64,000 bases of DNA from Defluviitaleaceae bacterium (GCA_009788055.1 WQSG01000005.1:1-64000); one strand, 5' to 3'; positions 35,960 through 44,176 are shown, counted from the stretch's first letter. Notes: a model not told the origin generated them from the sequence alone. Numbers and translations are program-made.

Positions 35960-36015
35960 TAAGGTTTAGCATGGACGACTCCACAACCATCGAGAGCCGT
36001 CTTTTATTATATGCC

Positions 36016-36055
36016 CATTATAAAATTATTAACCCCATGTGTCAACGCAGATTGC
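36016..36055. repeat. Second copy of the 41-bp block
   Basis: CATTATAAAATTATTAACCC... ending GCAGATTGC, about 40 bp. It ends 17 bp before the -35 box of the beta-lactamase-fold gene promoter. Confidence 0.75.
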
Positions 36056-36072
36056 AAAGAAAATTCTTCCCC

Positions 36073-36101
36073 TTGAAGAACCGCCGCATGGGTTGTATAA
36101 T
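36073..36101 (+). promoter_or_regulatory. Sigma-A promoter of the beta-lactamase-fold/GH9 operon
   Basis: TTGAAG (36073-36078), 17-bp spacer, TATAAT (36096-36101). It precedes the ATG at 36138. Confidence 0.75.
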
Positions 36102-36137
36102 ACCTTGTGTACATAAAAAAATTAGGGGGCGAGCCGT

Positions 36138-37424
36138 ATGATAGCAATTCTGCGCCAAAACTTGCGCGTTCTTGCGGTCTTTTTTGCGGTCTTTTTTGCG
36201 GTTTTTATTTTGTGCGTTCCTGTGCGGGCGGAGGGGCTGTACCATATTCCGCACGAGTTTGAGTTGTATGAGTCGGCGTGTTTTGGCGCGGGCGTGGTGG
36301 GGCGGTTTGGTGCGCAGGATATTGAGATATTGGCGTGGGGCGAGGGCTACTGGGTGCGCACGGAAATTGAAGGGCAAGCGGGCTGGGTTAATTTGCGGTA
36401 TTCGCCCGCTATGTGTGCGCTGGATGCGTTTTTTGCGCCGTTGGGGTGGAATGTTTCGGTTTTTTATAAAAATTTGGAAACGGGATTTACGTATATTCAC
36501 AATCCTGAGAGGGTATTTTTTGCGGCATCGCTGTCCAAGTCTACCCACGCGCTGTACACGTTTAAGCTGGCAGAGCGCGGTTATATTGATATGTACGAGG
36601 TTCATGTGTATTCGCCGCGAGACGAGTGGGGCGGAACGGGGGTTTTGCGTTTCTGGCCGTTTGGGGTGGAGCTTACCACGCGGGATTTGCTGGGGCTTTC
36701 CATGCGCGAGTCGGACAATGCGGCGTTTCGTATGCTTGTACGAATGACGGATGATGCGGCGTTTTCGTACCGCGATTTCGTGCGGGAAATTGGGGCAGAC
36801 ACGCGCCTTATCCGCGATATTTTGGCGCAGAACACAAGTGCGCGTGACAAAGGGCTTTTTATGACGGAAATTTTTAATTATATCGAAAACCCGAGCCGTT
36901 TCGGACACTATCTGAAATACGATATGCTAAACACCGCGCAAACTTCGCACCCGCATTTTACGCGGTGGGAAGGCTCTAACGGGTGGGGCGACAACGGCGT
37001 TGGCACGGATGTAAACGTGCGTATGTTGCGTTCCGATTATCCCCTTGCGCGCAAGTATGGCTGGGCGGGCGGCGCGTTTCATGACGCGGGCATAATTTAC
37101 GCACCGTCGCCGTATATTTTGGTGATTTTGTCGAACATGGAGCGTGGCGCACATGAGATGTTCGAGCGGGTTTCGTGGTTTGTTCAGGATTTTAACAATA
37201 ACACTTTTGTCGCGCCCGTAATGCTTAACGCGCCGCAAAAAGGGCCGCAGGTTTGCGATGCCATTAGGGTTGTTGGACGGCGCGGCGGGTTTCGGTTGAC
37301 AATTCCCGTTTTTGCGGAAGAAACAGACAGGGCTACGGCACTTTTTCAGCCTGTAAAATTGAACGCGGCAGACAGGAAAATTCTTTTCAAAAATACACTC
37401 ATAAGAGGATGTGCAGACAAATGA
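36138..37424 (+). CDS. Secreted class A beta-lactamase-fold serine hydrolase with SH3-like domain
   Basis: 428 residues. A signal peptide or anchor (1-31) is followed by a short SH3-like domain (about 35-95) and a beta-lactamase/transpeptidase-like domain (about 100-370). The S-x-x-K motif is AASLSKSTH near 137, the S-D-N motif is RESDNAAF near 195, and the third motif is K-Y-G (RKYGWAGGAFHDAG) in place of K-T-G. Such proteins may be beta-lactamases, carboxypeptidases or wall-sensing homologues; I cannot choose. The stop overlaps the GH9 start by ATGA. Confidence 0.82.
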   Translation: MIAILRQNLRVLAVFFAVFFAVFILCVPVRAEGLYHIPHEFELYESACFGAGVVGRFGAQDIEILAWGEGYWVRTEIEGQAGWVNLRYSPAMCALDAFFAPLGWNVSVFYKNLETGFTYIHNPERVFFAASLSKSTHALYTFKLAERGYIDMYEVHVYSPRDEWGGTGVLRFWPFGVELTTRDLLGLSMRESDNAAFRMLVRMTDDAAFSYRDFVREIGADTRLIRDILAQNTSARDKGLFMTEIFNYIENPSRFGHYLKYDMLNTAQTSHPHFTRWEGSNGWGDNGVGTDVNVRMLRSDYPLARKYGWAGGAFHDAGIIYAPSPYILVILSNMERGAHEMFERVSWFVQDFNNNTFVAPVMLNAPQKGPQVCDAIRVVGRRGGFRLTIPVFAEETDRATALFQPVKLNAADRKILFKNTLIRGCADK

Positions 37425-38947
37425 AAAAAATTCATGTAAACCAGTTAGGGTATTTTGCGGACGACGTAAAAAAAGCCGTTTGCGAAACGGACGCGGGGGC
37501 TTTTGAAATTATCCGCACCTCGGACGGGGCGGCGGTTTTCAGCGGAAAAACGGGCGCGGCTGTTCATGACGCGGCTTCCGCGCAGGATGTGCGGGTTGCG
37601 GATTTTTCCGAGTTTTCGCAGCAAGGCGAATTTTTTGTTTCGGCGGGCGGGCAAGAGTCCTACCCGTTTACAATAGGCGCAGACGCTTATGCGGGATTAA
37701 ATGCCGCATTGCTGGACGCTTTCAACTACCAAAAATGCGGCGTTGCAATTGACAAGGGCATTTGGTCGCACCCGCCCTGCCACACCTCCCCCGCCGTTAT
37801 TTACGGCACTAAGGAGACGCGGGATGTATCCGGCGGCTGGCACGACGCGGGCGATTATGGGCGGTACATTGTGCCCGCGGCAATGGCGGTTGCGGATTTG
37901 CTTCTGGCATATGATTTGTGTGCAAACCCGTTACAGGAAATCTTAGACGTTACGTGGTTTGAAATCGAATGGATGCTTAAAATGCAGTGCGAAAAAACGG
38001 GCGGCGTTTACCACAAGGTAAGCTGTGCGAGCTTTAACGCGCTGGACGAAGCCCCGCAAAATGAAAGGGGCGAGCTTATCCTCTGCCCGATTTCCCTAAC
38101 TGCAACGGCAGATTTTGCCGCCACCATGGCACTTGCGTCCCGTTTTTATCCCGACAAAAAAGCCGCACTTCTGGCGGCGGCAGAACACGCGTGGACGTGG
38201 TGCGAACAAAATCTTGACGCGCCAAACTTCGTAAACCCCGAGGGCGTAACCACAGGCCAATACGGCGACATCACCGCCAAAGATGAAATCTTTTGGGCGG
38301 CGTGTGAATTATTTTCTGCCACGGGCGCGGAAAAATATCATGATGTAATAAAGCAAAGTGAAATATATGTAGGCTTGGGCTGGGCGAATATGGGAACATA
38401 CGGCATAACCGCCTATTTAAGCCTAAAATCTTCCGCCGACGCAGAACTTTCCGAAAAAATGAAAACCCGCTTGCGCGCCGTTTGCGAAGAAATAATGCAA
38501 AAACACGCAAGCGAGCCATTCGGAACTTCCCTTGGCGTAACCTACCGCTGGGGCAGTAGCCTTGACGTTGCCAACAACGCAATGAGCCTACTGCTCTACA
38601 GCAAATTGGTCGAAGAAAACGCCGCATACACAAACGCCGCAAAAGAGCATATCCATTATCTGTTGGGGCGCAATCCCCTTTCGCAAAGCTATGTAACGGG
38701 CTTCGGCTCTCTTCCCGCAAAAGACCCGCACCATCGCCCATCTGTTGCCGTTGGCGAAACCTTCCCCGGCATGGTTGTGGGCGGCCCAAACCCAACCACC
38801 CCCCGCGATGTCGTACTCCAAACCCATTGCGAAGGCAATCCCCCGTCCAAATTCTACGTAGACCACAAGGAAAGCTTCGCCTCCAACGAAATCGCCATCT
38901 ACTGGAACAGCTCGGTTTACTTTCTGGTTGCTGTGCTGGGGATGTAG
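37421..38947 (+). CDS. Glycoside hydrolase family 9 protein, cytoplasmic
   Basis: 508 residues from the ATG overlapping the previous stop. An N-terminal Ig-like domain (1-90, KKIHVNQLGYFADDVKKAV) precedes the (alpha/alpha)6 catalytic domain. SGGWHDAGDYGRYIVP near 140 holds the catalytic base aspartates, HHRPS lies near 440, and the acid Glu is in SNEIAIYWNSS near 490. There is no signal peptide, so it should act on imported oligosaccharides such as cellodextrins or glucosamine oligomers. The inverting mechanism is a family property. Confidence 0.93.
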   Translation: MKKIHVNQLGYFADDVKKAVCETDAGAFEIIRTSDGAAVFSGKTGAAVHDAASAQDVRVADFSEFSQQGEFFVSAGGQESYPFTIGADAYAGLNAALLDAFNYQKCGVAIDKGIWSHPPCHTSPAVIYGTKETRDVSGGWHDAGDYGRYIVPAAMAVADLLLAYDLCANPLQEILDVTWFEIEWMLKMQCEKTGGVYHKVSCASFNALDEAPQNERGELILCPISLTATADFAATMALASRFYPDKKAALLAAAEHAWTWCEQNLDAPNFVNPEGVTTGQYGDITAKDEIFWAACELFSATGAEKYHDVIKQSEIYVGLGWANMGTYGITAYLSLKSSADAELSEKMKTRLRAVCEEIMQKHASEPFGTSLGVTYRWGSSLDVANNAMSLLLYSKLVEENAAYTNAAKEHIHYLLGRNPLSQSYVTGFGSLPAKDPHHRPSVAVGETFPGMVVGGPNPTTPRDVVLQTHCEGNPPSKFYVDHKESFASNEIAIYWNSSVYFLVAVLGM

Positions 38948-38962
38948 GGTCGGGGCTGGGCC

Positions 38963-39046
38963 GGCGAGTGGGGGCGATTGCTTTCGCTCGCTATGATACG
39001 CCTGCGGCGTACAACCGCTCGCCAAAAGCAATCGCCCCCACTCGCC
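38963..39046. repeat. Giant hairpin with conserved loop, left copy
   Basis: 22-bp arms (38963-38984 and 39025-39046) are perfectly complementary. The 40-nt loop (CGCTCGCTATGATACGCC... onward, itself able to fold as TACGCC-TGC-GGCGTA) recurs in reverse orientation in the 40828-40899 hairpin, whose arms are of different sequence. It sits 16 bp past the GH9 gene. Confidence 0.85.
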
Positions 39047-39102
39047 GCCCGCGTAGCGATAGGGTAGGAAAGATTAGATTAGTGGGCGGTAGGCGAAAAA
39101 AA

Positions 39103-39196
39103 GACAAGGGGACGGTTCATCCGTCTTACACGAAAGGGCTTGATTCCCATGGATAAATCCATATATTGTGAAGGACAGATGAACCATCCCCTTGTC
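39103..39196. repeat. 94-bp inverted repeat element, full copy 1
   Basis: Arms GACAAGGGGACGGTTCATCC and its near complement GGACAGATGAACCATCCCC; the middle reads AAAGGGCTTGATTCCCATGG. A second 94-bp copy at 40252-40345 differs at about one base. Single arms are at 39652 and 40797. Confidence 0.9.
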
Positions 39197-39230
39197 CACC
39201 TTTGGATGTGATTGGCAGGTGTAATCACAA

Positions 39231-39602
39231 ATGAATAAATTTAGCTTGAGGCAAATTAATAACTTAAGTGTTGGAAATAATTTAGCCATGGAAATTCCTT
39301 CAACGTCTGATGATGCGAGAGCCTTTATTGTTTTAGGTGCATATCGCTATGATGAAAACGGACGTGCAACTGCAGTTTCAAACTTTTTAAGCATTGACGA
39401 TAATACTCGTTTCTTTTTGAGAACAGGTGAAATAGAGATAGAGTATATTGAAAATGATTGGTGCATTGCTGATGAAGATATAATAAATTCTGTGTACATC
39501 AATAACATAAAGAGCATAAAAGAGTTGGAATATGAGTTATCAAAGCTTTTGGATGATTTCTCCGGCTTGGATGTGGCATGGAAATGCGACTGCCCAATAT
39601 GA
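39231..39602 (+). CDS. Orphan hypothetical protein 1 of the repeat-delimited array
   Basis: 123 residues, acidic, no signal peptide or membrane helix. Beta strands dominate the first two thirds (RAFIVLGAYRYDENGRATAV, TRFFLRTGEIEIEYIENDW) with a helical end. A small immunity-type protein would look like this, but no family is recognised. The ribosome-binding site is weak (GCAGGTG). It lies between the full repeat at 39103-39196 and the single arm at 39652. Confidence 0.6.
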   Translation: MNKFSLRQINNLSVGNNLAMEIPSTSDDARAFIVLGAYRYDENGRATAVSNFLSIDDNTRFFLRTGEIEIEYIENDWCIADEDIINSVYINNIKSIKELEYELSKLLDDFSGLDVAWKCDCPI

Positions 39603-39651
39603 CAATACCTATCCGCTTCAAAAACCTAATATTTTCTAAAACCACTCAAAA

Positions 39652-39674
39652 GACAAGGGGACGGTTCATCTGTC
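39652..39674. repeat. Single arm of the 94-bp element
   Basis: GACAAGGGGACGGTTCATCTGTC. It follows the first orphan gene and precedes the second. Confidence 0.85.
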
Positions 39675-39708
39675 GTGACATTTCCTTGATGGTGAGGGGG
39701 TATATATC

Positions 39709-40227
39709 ATGCAACAGCATAACAACAAAGACATAGAGTCATATGTTTTGCGAAGCTATAATGATAGAAACGAACATTCTGCAGAAAGTTTCTTTTTACA
39801 TTCGGGACACAGATGGTGTCTCTTATCGACATTAACGTGGGTAGCACCCAATGTCTTTGTTATTTTCGACAGTGATTTTATCAGGGTATTACCGATGAAT
39901 GTGGCAGTTGTGATTATAATGCCTGTTGTTGTTGCTTTTACATTCATACAATCGAAAGGCAAATTTAACCGTTACATGGATGGTACTGAAAAGCAGTGTA
40001 ATACCTCAGCAAACAAGGCTTCTACATTTGGTATGTTGGGGGCTATAGGTGGTGTTGGAGTTGCGAGGATTGTTTTGCCAAACGTTATGAGTCATACTCA
40101 AGGGATTATAATTAGTCTTGTTTTTTGTTTGCTCGTCCTAGGGTTTATCTCTTGTGCGTGTGTGCAGTACTACAAAGTCCATTTAATACGAAAATTTTGT
40201 CCCAACCTCAGATGCAAAAAAGAATGA
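39709..40227 (+). CDS. Orphan membrane protein 2 of the repeat-delimited array
   Basis: 172 residues with GAGGGGG before the ATG. Four membrane helices are likely (about 38-55, 63-80, 105-125, 132-152), with a His/Asn/Glu-rich cytoplasmic head and a basic Cys-containing tail (RKFCPNLRCKKE). The function is unknown. It is bracketed by the single arm at 39652 and the full repeat at 40252. Confidence 0.6.
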   Translation: MQQHNNKDIESYVLRSYNDRNEHSAESFFLHSGHRWCLLSTLTWVAPNVFVIFDSDFIRVLPMNVAVVIIMPVVVAFTFIQSKGKFNRYMDGTEKQCNTSANKASTFGMLGAIGGVGVARIVLPNVMSHTQGIIISLVFCLLVLGFISCACVQYYKVHLIRKFCPNLRCKKE

Positions 40228-40251
40228 AAGGGAATAACTGTGACAGGAAAA

Positions 40252-40345
40252 GACAAGGGGACGGTTCATCCGTCTTACACGAAAGGGCTTGATTCCCATG
40301 GATAAATCCATATATTGTGAAGGACAGATGAACCGTCCCCTTGTC
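40252..40345. repeat. 94-bp inverted repeat element, full copy 2
   Basis: Virtually identical to 39103-39196, in the same orientation. Confidence 0.9.
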
Positions 40346-40388
40346 CACCAGAACGTAGTCATCCCGTGATATATGCAAGGAGGGTAAA

Positions 40389-40829
40389 ATGACGATAACA
40401 GCCGTTATAAAGAAGGTTGCCGACAAAAAACTGGCGGCAGTAGGATTCAAAAGAGTTAAACGCCCCGAATATGGTTCTGGTATGTGGTTTTACGAACGTC
40501 AAGCAAATGGAGTTAAGTATGAAATGTACTTTCAAAAATCAAACTTATGCAAAGGGATAAGATTAATTTTTGTTGGCAAGTGTCCTGCTCACTCCGTGGA
40601 AAGATTATTCGATATAAATAGTCTTCCGCCATTTTTATCAAATTATTTCAAAATTCACCAGCCGGGCATTTTTGTTGAATATGCCGATGAAAAGGAATTG
40701 GAAGTCATCATAACGGAATTGACGGACATTGCGATTGAAAGGGTAATCCCACATTTTGATACTCTCAAGGAGCAGTTTATGCCGACTATCCAAAAAGACA
40801 AGGGGACGGTTCATCCGTCTTGTCCATGA
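40389..40829 (+). CDS. Orphan hypothetical protein 3 of the repeat-delimited array (DUF4304-like)
   Basis: 146 residues with a strong AAGGAGGG. The opening (VIKKVADKKLAAVGFKRVKRPEYGSGMW) and the pattern that follows recall DUF4304-type small proteins found near toxins, with moderate confidence. The last 11 residues (KDKGTVHPSCP) are encoded by the repeat arm at 40797-40825, so the original C-terminus was probably shorter or has been replaced. Confidence 0.6.
   Translation: MTITAVIKKVADKKLAAVGFKRVKRPEYGSGMWFYERQANGVKYEMYFQKSNLCKGIRLIFVGKCPAHSVERLFDINSLPPFLSNYFKIHQPGIFVEYADEKELEVIITELTDIAIERVIPHFDTLKEQFMPTIQKDKGTVHPSCP
40797..40825. repeat. Single arm of the 94-bp element, inside the end of orphan gene 3
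   Basis: GACAAGGGGACGGTTCATCC then GTCTTGTCC. It supplies the last codons of the gene. Confidence 0.85.
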
Positions 40830-40899
40830 GGGGAGGTTGACTTCAGTGAGCGGTTGTACGCCGCAGGCGTATCATAGCGAGCGAAGTCAACCGTCCCTC
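40828..40899. repeat. Giant hairpin with conserved loop, right copy
   Basis: 17-bp arms (40828-40844 and 40883-40899, two mismatches). The loop is the reverse complement of the 38985-39022 loop (GTGAGCGGTTGTACGCCGC... onward), but the arm sequence is unrelated. Together the two hairpins bracket the three orphan genes. Confidence 0.85.
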
Positions 40900-40922
40900 T
40901 CGCCCGAGAATCTGTGGCAGTT

Positions 40923-42209
40923 CTATACATAAAGCTCCTGTGTTTGGGGGCAGTAGCGAATCATGCTTTCTATGAAGATGGCGTAACCTTTTGTGGGGTC
41001 TTGGACAAAAACGTGGGTTATCGCGCCTATGATGCGGTCGTTTTGGATTATGGGGCTGCCGCTCATGCCCTGTACGATGCCGCCTGTTTGGCGCAGGAGT
41101 TCGGGGTCGGTTATGCGGATTACAATGCCCTTTGTTTCGTCTGCGGCGTTTTGGTTTATGTGTTCTATTTCGATTTCGTAGTGGCGAACGCAAGTGCCTG
41201 ACACGTTGGTTAAAACGGTTGCAGGGCCTTCTTCAATTTGGGTTCGGCGGGCTATGGGGAAGCGTGGGAGTTCGGCGAAGTCTTCGCGCACGGACGGCTC
41301 CAGTGTTCCGAAAATGCCGCTTTCGCAATTGGTCGCGATGCTTCCCATGGAGATGTTTGTGTTTACCGTGCCTTCAAGTTCGCCGGGGTTACCGCGTGCG
41401 CCGCGATTTACGGATGTCACCGTGGAGGGCATGATGTTGCCGCTTCTTACGGAAAGAAGCATTTTTGTATCCACGTCCAAAATGCCGTGACCCAACGCGC
41501 CAAATTCGCCCGTTTCGGGGTTGTAAAATGTAAGCGTTCCTATGCCCTTGGTGGAGTCGCGCACCCACGCGCCGATTCTGCGAACGTCGTCGGTTGCGGC
41601 GGTTTCGGGCGTGATGGGTATTTCCATTTCGGTTTCGTCGCGGCGAACGAGGAAGATAATTTCGCCCGTGCTTTCCGCTACATATTCGCTTAGTTCTTCC
41701 TTGTTGTTAATGTCTGTGCCGTTTGCTTTCAGAATTAAATCGCCGCCGCGCAAAAGATTGTCGGCAGGACGGTGGGTTTCGCCGCCTTCTCCCGCAAACG
41801 ACCCCGTGCCAAGCACCATAACGCCGTCCGTGTTTATGCGAACGCCAATCGCGTGGCCAAGCGGAATAATCTCCACCTCCGGCACAACATCCAGCGTAAT
41901 GCGCCGAAACGGCACACCAAACGCACCAATAGTCATCTCTGCCGTGCCTTGGCTGCTGGTCTGAATTGTAAGCGGACGCCCCAAACGCACCGCTCCAATT
42001 TCCGAAAGCGGTGTGTCGTTTATTTTTGTAACCGCCGCCGTCTCGTGAAAGGTTGCCGAAAGCGGCAGGCCAATACTTAACCTGTGCGTGGTAAATTCCG
42101 TCAGGCGTATTTCTCCCGGAAAACGCAAAAGATATGTGAAACTACCCAGCCCATAGCCTGTTATCACACACAAAAGTAATATTGCAACAATTTTTAATTT
42201 GCGGTTCAT
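40923..42209 (-). CDS. spoIVB: Stage IV sporulation protein B (SpoIVB peptidase)
   Basis: 428 residues. An N-terminal membrane anchor (6-28) is followed by a PDZ domain (about 110-200, HAIGVRINTDGVMVLG and LLRGGDLILKANG) and an S55 serine peptidase domain. The catalytic His is in FGALGHGI near 242 and the catalytic Ser in VQGMSGSPIIQNDRIIGAI near 383. SpoIVB is secreted from the forespore and triggers sigma-K activation by cleaving SpoIVFA, so the organism should sporulate. The usual neighbours recN and spo0A are not here. Confidence 0.95.
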   Translation of the reverse strand: MNRKLKIVAILLLCVITGYGLGSFTYLLRFPGEIRLTEFTTHRLSIGLPLSATFHETAAVTKINDTPLSEIGAVRLGRPLTIQTSSQGTAEMTIGAFGVPFRRITLDVVPEVEIIPLGHAIGVRINTDGVMVLGTGSFAGEGGETHRPADNLLRGGDLILKANGTDINNKEELSEYVAESTGEIIFLVRRDETEMEIPITPETAATDDVRRIGAWVRDSTKGIGTLTFYNPETGEFGALGHGILDVDTKMLLSVRSGNIMPSTVTSVNRGARGNPGELEGTVNTNISMGSIATNCESGIFGTLEPSVREDFAELPRFPIARRTQIEEGPATVLTNVSGTCVRHYEIEIEHINQNAADETKGIVIRITDPELLRQTGGIVQGMSGSPIIQNDRIIGAITHVFVQDPTKGYAIFIESMIRYCPQTQELYV

Positions 42210-42285
42210 CTTATCGCCCCCGTTTTATTTATTGATATCTTTGCCGTTTTTGGTTTCGCTTATACGCAAAAAATTCATGTTTATC

Positions 42286-42314
42286 TTGACACAAAAGAAT
42301 GCCTGTATTACAAT
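42286..42314 (+). promoter_or_regulatory. Consensus sigma-A promoter of tRNA-Leu
   Basis: TTGACA (42286-42291), 17-bp spacer, TACAAT (42309-42314), 14 bp before the tRNA. Confidence 0.85.
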
Positions 42315-42328
42315 ATTTTTCGTTGCAC

Positions 42329-42411
42329 GCAGCTGTGGCGGAATTGGCATACGCGCTAGACTAAGGATCTAGTGGTCCTAGACCTTGCAGGTTCAAGTCC
42401 TGTCAGCTGCA
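42329..42411 (+). tRNA. tRNA-Leu (anticodon AAG)
   Basis: 83 nt. Acceptor GCAGCTG pairs with CAGCTGC. The anticodon arm is CTAGA-CTAAGGA-TCTAG, giving AAG. A long variable arm typical of leucine is present, and the T-loop is GGTTCAAGTCC. CCA is not encoded. The 3' part overlaps the serine recombinase gene on the other strand. Confidence 0.95.
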
Positions 42412-44176
42412 CTAGAATGCTCTTACTTAAACCGGCACTATTAAAAAATGTGCCGGTTTTTGCGTTACGGCGGTTTTTCGCAAAATCCGCCAATGAAAGA
42501 TGGGCAGCCGATTGGGGCTGCCCATTTTCATTATCACGAATCTGCCGCTCGACTTCCCCCTTTAGCGTGAACAGATTTGGGTCGAGCAGCGTATCAAAGG
42601 GGGCGGCATATTCTACATCCAGACCTGTGTCTTCATGAACCAGTATCCGCTCGAATAAGGCTTGGTTAAAGCACCGTCGCTCAAAATCTTTCGCCAGCTT
42701 GTAGGCTTTGCCGCAATCATCCAAAAGCGCAAATACATCATTGAGATTGCCGGAAACTTCGTCATACTCGGCTTGGTAGGCGTTCACTTGGCCGTTGACA
42801 CTTGCAAGTGTTCTGCCTATGCGGTCTTGCTCTTCCTTTAATAAGTCCAGCGATATGGCATCGGCTTGGAAGGCTTGAAGCACCTTGCGGCGTTCGCGTT
42901 CCAGTTTTTCCTGCTGTTTCTTTAGGCGTTCCAGTTCGATTTTGGATTCTTCCGATAAATTTGCGATTTTGTCCATAGCCCAGTCTTGCAGTAGCTTACG
43001 AAATGCCGACGTGAAAGAAATCCGCTGATAGAAGGCTTCTATCTGCCTTTCAATTTCGTCTATGAGCAAAGAACGCTGGTCGCAGTCGTTTCGTTTATTG
43101 TGCTTGGCGGAGCAGACAAAATATGGATACCGCATCCCTGCCCTCGACTTAGCATTGTGAATTATCAGCCTAGCCCCACACTTTCCACAGTACACTGTGC
43201 TTTTCAGATAATGCTCATGAATGCGAGTACGTTCACCGTTTAGGCGGATTTTCAGCATTTCCTGCACCCTATCCCAAGTCGCTTCATCCACAATCGGCGT
43301 GTGCCGACCTTCGTGTTCCACACCGTTGTATCGGACGATGCCTTTATAGTAGGGATTTGTGAGAATGGTGTGCAACATTCGCTTGCCTATGGGTTTTTCC
43401 GGAAGCCTGCGGGTGGCAGGTGTAACCAGCCCCAAATCGGATACATGGTCGGCTAGTGCTGTTAACGCCCAATCGCCCGTGGCATATTCGTTGAATGCCA
43501 GCGTGATAAGGGCGGCTCGCTCTTCGTCAACATCTACGCGGCTGTTTCGCCTGCCGTTTTCGTCTACATCACGGATGTTTTTGTAGCCAATTGGAGCCTT
43601 GTTAGGTGTGCCGCCGCCCTTGGCCTTCTGGTTCAAGCCTTTTTTTACTTCGGTGGATAGGTTGCGTGAATAAAATTCTGCTATCGAACTCATTATGCCG
43701 TGCAACAGCATACCGGATGGCGAATCGTCAATGCTTTCCGAGGCAGACACTAACTGCACATTTGCCTCGCCTAAAGCACGGGTTATATCAATGTCATCAC
43801 CGCGGTTGCGGGCGAGGCGGTCAACTTTGTGAACGATTACATAATCCACCCTGTCTTTGTTTTCCTTGATAAATTCAAGCATTCGCTTGAGTTCGGGTCT
43901 GGCGGCAGAGCGAGCAGAAGCACCTCGGTCTACAAATTCTTTGCCAATCATCGCACCCATAGACATGGCTTTGCGTTTGTTTGCCTCGCGCTGAGCCGGA
44001 ATCGAAAAACCTTCATCGTCCCCGCCACCTCGCTCCGCCTGCCCTGCTGTGGATACCCGCAGATACGACACGGCGAATTTCGGTGTCATGCTGTCCGTCA
44101 AGGCTTGTAAAAGATTATTTGGCGTAGCCGACCTAATTGGTGCAGGGGCGGCTACGGCTGCATTTTGTGCATACAC
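42356..44176 (-). CDS. Large serine recombinase
   Basis: 606 residues. An N-terminal resolvase domain has VSYLRVSTAGQAE with the nucleophilic Ser near 43, and DYVIVHKVDRLARNR. A recombinase domain (about 195-300, TPNKAPIGYKNI), a zinc ribbon (STVYCGKCGARL ... CSAKHNKRNDCDQRS) and a coiled coil (about 395-470) follow. Such enzymes integrate and excise elements between attP and attB. The last 18 or so residues (QLTGLEPARSRTTRSLV) are antisense to tRNA-Leu, so the gene reads into the likely attachment site. Confidence 0.93.
   Translation of the reverse strand: MYAQNAAVAAPAPIRSATPNNLLQALTDSMTPKFAVSYLRVSTAGQAERGGGDDEGFSIPAQREANKRKAMSMGAMIGKEFVDRGASARSAARPELKRMLEFIKENKDRVDYVIVHKVDRLARNRGDDIDITRALGEANVQLVSASESIDDSPSGMLLHGIMSSIAEFYSRNLSTEVKKGLNQKAKGGGTPNKAPIGYKNIRDVDENGRRNSRVDVDEERAALITLAFNEYATGDWALTALADHVSDLGLVTPATRRLPEKPIGKRMLHTILTNPYYKGIVRYNGVEHEGRHTPIVDEATWDRVQEMLKIRLNGERTRIHEHYLKSTVYCGKCGARLIIHNAKSRAGMRYPYFVCSAKHNKRNDCDQRSLLIDEIERQIEAFYQRISFTSAFRKLLQDWAMDKIANLSEESKIELERLKKQQEKLERERRKVLQAFQADAISLDLLKEEQDRIGRTLASVNGQVNAYQAEYDEVSGNLNDVFALLDDCGKAYKLAKDFERRCFNQALFERILVHEDTGLDVEYAAPFDTLLDPNLFTLKGEVERQIRDNENGQPQSAAHLSLADFAKNRRNAKTGTFFNSAGLSKSILVQLTGLEPARSRTTRSLV

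Noticed and set aside
36042-36908. 288-codon antisense frame over the beta-lactamase-fold gene
   Set aside because: It lacks a ribosome-binding site and gives an Arg/His-rich sequence typical of a shadow frame; the plus-strand gene has clear motifs.
39103-40345. 94-bp elements as integron attC sites
   Set aside because: The ends do not show GTTRRRY/RYYYAAC cores and no integron integrase is present; the likeness is only in layout.
42356-42411. C-terminal TGLEPARS-like tail of the recombinase taken as a protein domain
   Set aside because: It is the antisense translation of tRNA-Leu, a well-known annotation artefact, and not a conserved domain.
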